From: Tomocerus qinae | Taxonomy: Eukaryota; Arthropoda; Collembola; Entomobryomorpha; Tomoceridae | Direction of reading: 5' to 3' | Assembly: GCA_020055645.1 (NCBI GenBank) | Contig: CM034547.1 | Span: 35,594,909 to 35,658,908 of the forward strand | Length of the DNA: 64,000 nt | Shown: one piece after another, positions 55,181 to 64,000 of the stretch | How the letters are laid out: each line of letters starts with the position of its first letter | How positions within the stretch are numbered: the stretch's first letter is position 1 | Notes under the pieces: model-generated | The model's database searches: none | Told to the model about the DNA's origin: nothing | What the model saw: only the letters and a program-made list of their open reading frames with translations | Translations under genes and position numbers: made by a program

Positions 55181-58100
55181 CTTGAAAAAAAAGAATAAAA
55201 AATACCAGGTCAGAAATAATAAACATGTATGAATTATCATAATATGATGAGAGCCGAGTCATCCGTTGCCGTTATAAACATTATTGTTGCATGTAATGCC
55301 AAGGAATACAAGGAGTGTGAAATAAAGGTACATCTTTAATGTAACAGCTAAATAAATTCAGTGTATTGCTTTATTTCATCATTCTTTGCATTCTATCACA
55401 ATAAGTACGATCCACCTGAAAAATCTGCCTCGCCTTGAATATATGGGCAAATGGTAAGACGATGTGGTTTCTGAATGGAATGATGATGACATGATCCCCT
55501 TAATGTATTTTCTTGTAATCCTTTATGTTAAATGCCAACGATAAGTGAGAATGAATTACAATAATACAATACTACACCATCGCATGGGTTTCGTACTGCA
55601 AGAATGATAATGATAACCGACAAATTTCTTCAAGATCTCCCAACTTCTTGACATCACGTTTACTTTTACACATTATCTCAAGTCGTGAACGGATCTTTGG
55701 GAAATTTTGGGTAAGTGTGCAAGCATCCTACGCATTTCATGACATAGAAATGTCGATGTAATTAAAATTCCTTGAGAATGACAGAATTTTTCTCAGAATT
55801 CCAAGCACACCATGCAATGGAAACACAACCACAAAAGTAAATGACAATGAGCCATCGATAAAGATGACCAGAGAACGCAATTTTTTCTTGTGAAATCATC
55901 GCCAAACTGACCAAGACATAATGCCATGGAATTATTTCAACGGAATTGGATCAGCATCACGTTTTTCTGTGCTCTTAAATGCGTATGTACATGTTCTTCT
56001 TACAGCCTTCTAAGAAAACAATTGATTCGTATTCTGCCATAAGACAACTAGATCAGAGATTTATGACATCCATCATTTTACCATGTAGAAAATTACCATA
56101 ATATATTGCAAGTATTATATTGAGTGCGTACCTACGTCGTACGTCAAGTCTAATACGTACGTTGTTTGTAGGTACATTCATTTTCATGGTCAAGACGAGC
56201 CAATGCATCCATTGTTGTTGAATTATGCACTACATATTATAATTTTAAGTAGAAAGATAGCAGATGCTAAATATACATGAGAGTTGTATAGTGATAGATA
56301 ATGATATGTAGCGATGCGATCCCAATGTCTGTAAGTACTAGAGAAAATGCTCTCACCTCAGAGAAATATTCATTTATGAAATTCAAAAATTACAGTGATT
56401 TCATAGCAATTCAATTTTAATACGTATTATTATTTGTAGCTGGAAGGGACGACAACTACATTACATGGAGAGAGCATTTCTCAAACGAACTCGTACTACA
56501 AGAATAAAAAACTACTGACAAGAAGCAAGTTGTGTATACGTAATAAGTACACAAGGAGCATGCATTCTGTATATATGTACCTAATAAATTGCAGTGTATC
56601 ACCTTAAAAACTAAAAAGGGAGTAGACAATCAAACAGAAATAAGAAAAATGGGGAAAATCAGAAAAAATGTAATTGCAGACAGACAACTGGAGAGAAGAT
56701 CTGCAGATTGCATGGCTTATCTTGGCATAACTTCTACGAACTTGTAAATCCATTCATACAAATAACATTTAGAGCCACAAGCAAACTATGAATGACAGGA
56801 TCCGTCTACAAACTCATCATCAAACTTACTATAACATCTCTTTGCAACCACCAATCATTTATGACGAATGAATCCATTAGGAGCATTGTTTTGTGAAAAG
56901 CATCAATTGCCTCATTCAGGTTTGAGGTTTGTAAATTAAGGCAAAAGTTGCTCTCTCTTTTCTCCTAATCCATCCATACCAATAAGGAGCAAATAAACTA
57001 ATAACTGGCAGCTACATCACAAAAGACAATAATCTACGAAAACTTGCCTCCTCTCCCTCCCTCACCTCTTCTGACTATTTACCATCAGGAAAATAATAAA
57101 AAAGAAATCATTATAATAGCACACCAATAAGACAAAGCATCTCTTTCTTTCATTATTTACAAATTAGTTAGGCATACACTCATGCAGCTACATTACATGG
57201 AGAACACTTTACTCCCATATACCTGTATATCTATTTAGTAAGTAAACACTAAGCAACCATTAGTAGTAGACATTTATCTTTTCTCCGATTGACTTGGCTT
57301 GACTGAAGAATAAAGTAGGTATTGTGTAGATAGCACTTTACACTAGGTACAAAGGTTGAAATGTTGAAAAGGAGCCCTAAGGTCTGCTAGGTACATACAA
57401 TTCGATTTGAGTTGTTTGTTATCTATCAGGTACATGGATGGATGTACATATATAATTTGAATTGAATCAAAGCCTCAAGTCAAGTAAGTTTTAAATTGTC
57501 AGTAAAAACAACTTGGGTTATTGTTTAGAATGGAGAGACAGTCGTAAAATGAGTCGAGAGTAATGTATCTGTAGCAATCTGTACGTAATTCAGTAGGAAG
57601 ATAAAATAAATTGTTATAGAAAGGGGGGAGATTGATAGAAGACAAGAGGTAACGTGAAGCACAGAGTGAAGGTAAACGTAAAAGCGTAAAACAGATAAGA
57701 TTATGACAGACAGACATACATAGAATTACATTAGACCAACTACACACATTGGGACTACTAACTATAAGATATACCTATATGCAGGCAGTACCATGCATTT
57801 ATAAAACCATTACCGACCATATAAGTAGCATCTGTGTTGATTATTTACCTACTACTACCCACCGATAGAAATTAAGAAAACGGACTACTATGTTATTTCC
57901 CACTATAGATATCCAACATGAACGTTGATGAAAAACGAAAGAAGGTAGAGATGAAAAAAACGAATTTACGATTACAGGATAATTTAATTCTGAGAACACG
58001 AGTGAGTAAGAGTGAGGAGTAGATAGATTAGTTCAAGTTCGGTTCGGAGCAGTCCTCAATTCACATACGTTCTTCATCTTAGATGTTGAGACTAAAAGTT

Positions 58101-60770
58101 ATACTTAAGTAGAAAATGATAGTGCAGCCGAATCTTAAAATGTAAAAACAGAAGCTAGTAATAATCAGGAAGTTAGGGTTGACTTGAGATTTTACATCTT
58201 AAAATTAATTACTAAGTACACCAAGCCCTGAAGAGTAAAGCCTTTTGCTACTGTTCTACGTGTTAAGTCCTCCCCTCCACTAAGGTAGAAAAACTAAAAG
58301 CGGGAAAAATACTATTATAGGTTCAAGACGTAATTTTGCAGTAGGAGAACACAACAAATATATAAGACTCTACCTATGAATTAAGTTATACTTTACCTTT
58401 TAAGGTACAAATCCCTACTTCATAAATAATCTGTTATCTAATAGCACTACTTGGAGCAGAAGAATACAAATGGCCATTGTCAGTGCATAGGATTAAAAAT
58501 CTGTATGGAGTAAAAAGTAGTAAATAATAGATGAAGTAGTCAGTCACATGGAGAATATATTGTTTTGTAATGATACGTGGAAGAAGTTATAATTTATAAA
58601 GTCAGATTTGGTGCTTCTGTTCCGTAGGCATTGGTAAGTAGTACTTAAACATTGGCTGGAGAACATCTTTGGTTATCTGAAGATAACAGAAAAGACAGAA
58701 TAATACTTCGTAAGTACAATGGAAGAAGCGTACCTAAACGACAAGAAAACTGTAGTAGTAGTTAAATAGAGTTCAAAAGCAAGCTCTGTTCTCAGTCTGT
58801 GCATCTGTATTTATTTACATAAAGTCCCCCTGCAGTTTTATATAGTAACAAAGTTGAGGTACATGTAGTTTTCAATGTTATTGCCTCATCCCATTTTCAT
58901 TTCAATTCTTAACGATTCTTGTTTCCTCGTTTTCAATTTGTAAATGTAGTAAACTGAGGATGGGTTCCCTTTTCTCGCTCTTTCATTCCATATCTCTTGC
59001 TGATCGGACGAAGAGAGGAAGGGGAGCAGGGCAAACCCTCAAACTTCTTCTTCCTCCACAAGATCTCCACAGAAAAGGTCATTAATCAAAAGCAAATTAT
59101 TGTAAATTCATGTGCCTTTCATTAGTTTCCACTTTCAGTGGCACACTGATGGCTTCCCTACACCATCCCAATTTTTCAAACTAGGAGCAACAGTACTACA
59201 ATTAAGAGCAACACATTCTATTCTACAGTTTCTCAAAGCAAAACCACGAACCACTTGCTATGTTTTACCATTTTGGTATAAATCAATCACCGCTTGGCTA
59301 TCCCTTTGCAGTTGCAGTAGTGGGATGGAGACTTTCTGTCCAGGGCAGTTAAGTACTCCTCGGACACAAGTTCATGAACATTCATTTTGGGTAGATTTTC
59401 TATTCTATGCCAAGCCAGTGCCAACTCTCTTCTCTACGTGACCATTAGCATTAACTTCCCAAAAACGAGGAGCGAAAGATCAAGAAAGCCACAACATCAA
59501 ATACATACAACACAATAATCACTCTTCTCCTTTTCTTCTCCACAAAGAGATACTCCTAAACGGAGGGCTTTAGACAAATTTATGGCTATCCTACATCACC
59601 TGTCTCCTTCTTACCTATTCTTAGTCCTCACAGATCTGTGAAGTTAAGAAAACCTTTTTGTGAATGGTTCTCTCTACTATTACTATACGTATGATCCATT
59701 GATCTTGAGCTTACTTACAGATAGAGAGAGAGAGAGAGCTACAGTGAGAAAATACGCACTCACAAATGCATCTAAATACGATAGGTACATCTTGACGTAC
59801 ACAATTTGTAATAAGTAAGTGCAGTAAGTTAAGTACTGACCATATTGTAATTTTATGTTTCTCTAGTACTAAGTAGTCAGTAGTACATCTTATGTAAAGG
59901 TACTTCCATTTAGTTTTGGTTCAACAGGTACTTTGACAAACATTTCTATTTTACGCATAACAAATGCTAGGTAGACAATCCCGCTTCTAGAAAAATCATC
60001 AGTAACTGTTAGGTGTCTGTCAATAAGACCGTCTCTGCAACGACATTACTAATATTGACAACTGTCTAGTCTCTTACTACTAGCTTATAAAAATTTAAAA
60101 TAAGATGACAAACTACGAAAAGACAGTAAATAAAGGATTTACATGGTGCTACTGCTATGACTAAAGGAAATTAAATTCTCACTATGAAAAGGAAGTACTT
60201 AACTTTAGTCCTACATCTCTTACAACAGGATGCCAAGGATGAGAGAGAGCTACTTGTGGTGTTTGCTTTTAACTAGTTTATACCAACTCAACTTCGTGAA
60301 CGGATGAGAAAGATCGAAATTAATGTTTAACTTCACATTTCTTCAGCTACGTTACAGAAGCTGTTTTGGCAATTGCCGTCTCTTACCTTACATACTACAT
60401 TACGTTAAGTAATGAGTCCGTCATTTTGGCGTTTGGTAGGATAGTATAATACTGTAGAATTGTCAGATAACCTAGAACCAACCATGGAAGTATTTTTATC
60501 TGCAAGATAATTTATTTGAATGACAGACTTAAAGAATAAGCAAATGCATGCATACAGGAGAGCTTTTTAGGTAAACATTCTCTGAAATTTTCGAAACATA
60601 CTACATTATCATTAAGTAATACAATCGCAGTAATTACAAACTATTCTGATTGCCGAAGCCATAAGAATATCTACAAATACTAATTTTACAAATAAAAATA
60701 CAATCTAAGCTTACATTAACAAACCATACAACGAATTCGCTTCTCTAATTCATAATACAGATATCTGTAA
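55181..60770. other. Upstream EFL1 intron or intergenic sequence
   Basis: I looked on the minus strand for the preceding EFL1 exon (conserved RLMAAMYTC-like region) and did not find it. The block holds a (GA)n microsatellite at 59723-59738 and a purine-rich tract near 57600-57690. A 109-codon + frame at 59112-59441 lies in GC-richer sequence without family motifs. If EFL1 continues past the window, all of this is intronic. Confidence 0.4.
59723..59738. repeat. (AG)8 microsatellite
   Basis: An uninterrupted AG dinucleotide run of 16 bases. Confidence 0.9.
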
Positions 60771-61052
60771 ATGGAGCTGACAAAGGCGACAACACAAAAG
60801 AACAACGATTTACACACATCATTCGATACTTCGGAATGCATAAACGTGTTCGGAACATTCGTAAGTGTCAGATGGTGTAAATGTACAAAAATGACTGTTA
60901 AATCAAATTTACTAACTTTCCAACTCATTAGTGCTTCAGATATTGGAAAGGTAGAAGCAATAAAGTTTCAGCTTACTGAATGGACAAATGGAGCTTTTGT
61001 AATTTCACTACCTTTTCACACTCACACTAAAAATTACATCACAAGTAAGTGA
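60771..61052 (+). CDS. Unrecognised 93-codon ORF
   Basis: The + frame begins MELTKATTQKNN and ends FHTHTKNYITSK before a TGA. It has a mixed, protein-like composition, and a strong stem-loop follows 48 bases after the stop. The minus strand of the same bases is also open for about 84 codons, so the coding strand is uncertain. An internal GTAAGTGTC could act as a splice donor. No domain is recognised. Confidence 0.2.
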   Translation: MELTKATTQKNNDLHTSFDTSECINVFGTFVSVRWCKCTKMTVKSNLLTFQLISASDIGKVEAIKFQLTEWTNGAFVISLPFHTHTKNYITSK

Positions 61053-61100
61053 ATAGCTAATGTGGCATAGATATTCTGAGAAGAAAACCTCAAGTCCACT

Positions 61101-61129
61101 TTCAGCCTTGATCTGAAAGTGGAGTTTTT
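61101..61129. repeat. Perfect 11-bp stem-loop
   Basis: TCCACTTTCAG and CTGAAAGTGGA are exact reverse complements separated by seven bases (CCTTGAT) and followed on the + strand by TTTTT. It does not match the histone mRNA 3' stem-loop. It might be a short Pol III-style terminating hairpin, an RNA-level element, or the remains of a foldback repeat. Confidence 0.6.
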
Positions 61130-61200
61130 GTAGAACACGCTACATAATATTCAGAGGTACCATTCACAATAGGTGGAAACATAATGATCTGTTTCGTATA

Positions 61201-61740
61201 TTATTGTACTTCAACTGGCATGCTGGAAGATTCAGGGTAGTAGTCTAGTTTGTCATTTGTATTATGATGGGTAGAGTGATACTGCTGTTGGTAGTATGGT
61301 AAAATGACATTAGTAGCATGCAGTATGGAGGGAATATGTAGCTCTTCTAAAACTCGGTTCTCATGAGATTGCATGGATGTAACATAAGGCAACCATAATT
61401 TGTCCTTCCACATCCATCTAGCCGAAATATATTTACACGTTACAGTCCACAATAACCATAGCATATTAAATGAAGCGAAGCTAAAAGCTATAAAGCTAAT
61501 GCTGTGAAGAGTGAAACCAAGCAAACCATAGGGTATTGCTAAGTGAAGAAGAAATATAGAAAAGGAAGAGTACAATTCTTCATTGAAAATCAAAAAGTGC
61601 ACAACACAATACATCTCGTGTACTACCTGAGAAGAAAAGTATAAGTTGCATCCTAGTCGAGTCAGACACAGCTGACACAATTTTAATCCAAAACAGAAAA
61701 CGGAGTTACTTAGATACACTCTCACAGTCCTGCAGAGCAT
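61201..61740 (-). CDS. Uncharacterised membrane protein, intact ORF or terminal exon
   Basis: This 179-codon minus-strand ORF is the second longest in the window and ends in TAA. Two adjacent hydrophobic segments (about 58-75 and 77-100) read as membrane helices, followed by an aromatic/basic stretch (SARWMWKDKLWLPYV) and a polar tail with Gln, His and Tyr ending SSMPVEVQ. A good acceptor, TTTTCTTCTCAG, lies at 61638-61627 in frame, so residues 39-179 may be the last exon of a longer gene and the N-terminal 38 codons intron. Otherwise an ATG at 61740 with an upstream in-frame stop would make it intronless. I do not recognise the family. It is on the same strand as EFL1 and may be nested in one of its introns. 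Confidence 0.5.
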   Translation of the reverse strand: MLCRTVRVYLSNSVFCFGLKLCQLCLTRLGCNLYFSSQVVHEMYCVVHFLIFNEELYSSFSIFLLHLAIPYGLLGFTLHSISFIAFSFASFNMLWLLWTVTCKYISARWMWKDKLWLPYVTSMQSHENRVLEELHIPSILHATNVILPYYQQQYHSTHHNTNDKLDYYPESSSMPVEVQ

Positions 61741-64000
61741 TGCTATGCATTAGAGATAGACACACCTGTCTCTACTGTTTTGCTCCTTCTGCCCAGATTT
61801 AGTTTAGCTTGGCTTGTCCTGTCAGTCCAGCTTCTGTTAAAATCCTAGCGGACCAAGGAGACTTGGAAAAAATTGTTGTAGCACTGCTGCGGTTTATAAT
61901 TTCTCGGTCGTGTTACTAATAAGACTTTACAACCTTCCCACTTACATGCACAATGCATACGAAATAAAGTCCACGTTTAGCTACTGCATTTATGTCAGGT
62001 ACAGATAATATTGTGCTTCTTAAGGGATAGCTAGTAGCTATTTTTGAGAGACTTTTTCTTAACTCTTTTCTTAACACTAGAATTTGAGAACCATGTCATT
62101 CAACAGCTTCATTTTATATAGTTTACGTTAAATTTGAACATTCACACACTTAAGATGTGCAGATGAGATGCATTGCATGTATCTGCGGTATGCTAGGCAT
62201 GGTATGAATTACATAGTAGTATGCATTTTTATATTTAGTAAATAGCTAAGAAATGGAAGAAAATATTATTACAGTGCAAGTGTTATGGAAGATAGGATAG
62301 TCAATGCAGTAGCTTCTGGTAGTACTTACCTGGCTGAAGGAGGGAAATAAATATTAACAGGAAAAAGCAGTAGAAAGATGCAGTGCATATGCATGTTGTG
62401 TAGGGAGGTAAGAGAGAGAAGAGGAAGAAAAAGGAAAGAGAAAAAGCGGACGGAGAGGGCAGAGAGTAGAATTTAGATGAAGTAAGCGATGCGATGGGCA
62501 ACAGGTGGGAAGGAGGAGTAAAATGACGTGAGTTGAGGCGAAGATTAAACTTATCTCTGAAACAGCTATTATGAATCTCTGGTTTCGTCGTCATAAAAAA
62601 TAACAGCTACTGTGTTACGACGACGAGAAAATAAAAGGTAGCTGGGTACGCTTACTTACGTACGCTTCGCCTCCGAATCAACATTCACTCTAGTATAAGT
62701 AAGCTAAGGACACTGCAGCACACACGTAAGTCAGTTTACTTATTAGTCTATTACATTAGCGAACACATTCAGGAACAGGAGAGAACGCATATCTTTCTGT
62801 TGTTAGTAGTACATTATAATACACTTAGTGTATATATATGCTCTGACTACTACTCCTCAACTAACTCAACTACTTATTGATCACATCACACTCACTGCGA
62901 GTCAAGTCAGCACTACCTGCACTCTTCAACTCTACTCACATATATTATTATAGGAAATTAGGAAGTCTCACGTCAATTTACCAGCCACAATAGGGAATCA
63001 TAACACAACACATTAAACGACCAAAGAAGAAATCTGAAGAAAGGTTGCTTTGCTTGCCTCTTTTACTACAGATAAATGACGCTGGAAAGCTTTGCTTACA
63101 CAGAGAACATGTAAGGTAAGTAAAGGCAACTAACTAAAGTGAGTTCAGCTAGTTATCGAGTATAAGACAGTATGTGTACACATGTTTTTACATGATCCTA
63201 TACCAACTACTGAACTGTGTGATAGATAACTCATAATATGCAATGGAGTGTATAGTACTATTATAACAAAGTGGTTACCAGTTTGCTACTATTATTATAT
63301 ATATATTATATGGTTTGGTAGTACTTTAGTGCTTATTGCCTGCCACTTGTACGGTAAAGGCGTAAAAACCCGAAACACTTGACTTGACTGGTGTTGATGC
63401 TACGCCGAGCTGATGGTCGACGCCAGGAGCAGGTTACAACCACCTCTGGCCATTTACCATTATCATAATATATTTTTTTAAATCTTCTACTTACGAATAG
63501 CCTTTGCCAACAAACAAAACCAACCACAGGTAAAGTAAAGTCTCAAGTGCAAGGCTCCTCATTTCATTTCAACAAGACACTCGTTTACATTTGCTTGCTT
63601 GGTACAGAGACAAAATCACTGAAGCCACATCACAAATCAGTTAAAATAAACTAAACTAATGTCTGATAGAGACATAGAACTATATTATACATACAATCTC
63701 AATAGATAGCTAGCTACTCACTTACAACACAAACTACACATGAACCCTTTCTTAATGACGCAACATATTCTACGATTCAGAATGCCTCTCTCTCTCTGAC
63801 ACGCTTAATTATGTGTTCAGATAAGTGCCTAGCATTATACTCCTATTTAATAGCATATTGCCCATTCTACTCATAACTATACCCGTAATGATGTTTCTTG
63901 AGCAGAGCTAGAAGTCATTGCTTATGTAAATGTGACACAGATAGTAAAACAAAATAAAAGACAATTTTAAAATGTAAATGATTATGTATTAGGTGTTGGG
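61741..64000. other. Right-edge non-coding sequence
   Basis: No supported gene was found. There is a purine-rich + strand tract at 62400-62520, which generates a Ser/Pro/Phe-rich minus frame (62594-62301), and a GC-richer spot at 63350-63460 with a 64-codon minus frame (63527-63333) of unknown meaning. A CT run lies near 63785-63798. Most of this may be EFL1 intron or the 5' flank of the gene at 61201. Confidence 0.4.

Noticed and set aside
59112-59441. 109-codon + ORF
   Set aside because: The region is GC-richer so stops are scarce; no motif, and minus frames across it are also partly open. Not enough to call.

Overview
This is nuclear DNA from an AT-rich animal genome. Genes are split by GT-AG introns of mostly 60 to 300 bases with AT-rich acceptors, followed by AATAAA poly(A) signals, and are separated by long AT-rich non-coding stretches. 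No operons, rRNA, tRNA or CRISPR array were seen. All families recognised are metazoan. The two elongases read most like arthropod ELOVL1/4/7-type proteins, so an arthropod or another invertebrate is my best guess, but phylum cannot be fixed from this sequence alone.

Layout. 1-61 may be the 3' end of a + strand gene. 1802-3647 and 7126-8966 are two tandem fatty-acid elongase genes (317 and 287 aa) with eight exons each and identical intron positions and phases. 11357-13602 encodes a compact ionotropic glutamate receptor of 435 aa in nine exons. It has a signal peptide, a complete ligand-binding core and three membrane helices plus a re-entrant loop, but no amino-terminal domain. 14202-14608 is a foldback element. 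14.6-39.9 kb is gene-poor. 39937-40752 is a TNFAIP8/TIPE family gene (three exons, 190 aa). It converges on a minus-strand SLC31/CTR copper transporter, CTR2-like (42941-42100, two exons, 233 aa), which has a small divergent ORF at its 5' side. From 46516 to the right edge the minus strand carries the 3' part of EFL1, the ribosome-maturation GTPase: the last exon 46704-46516, an 8.3 kb intron, and the penultimate exon 55180-54996. Earlier EFL1 exons were not found and probably lie beyond 64000. A minus-strand 179-codon membrane-protein ORF at 61740-61201 would then sit inside an EFL1 intron or be a separate gene.

The genes do not form one pathway: lipid elongation, glutamate-gated signalling, phospholipid/apoptosis regulation, copper transport and 60S maturation. 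The most interesting item is the compact glutamate receptor. It appears to carry a genome-encoded arginine at the AMPA-receptor Q/R pore site, an altered M3 gate motif, and acidic runs in the linkers around the outer pore. Exon joins were made by eye from splice consensus, frame continuity and family conservation.
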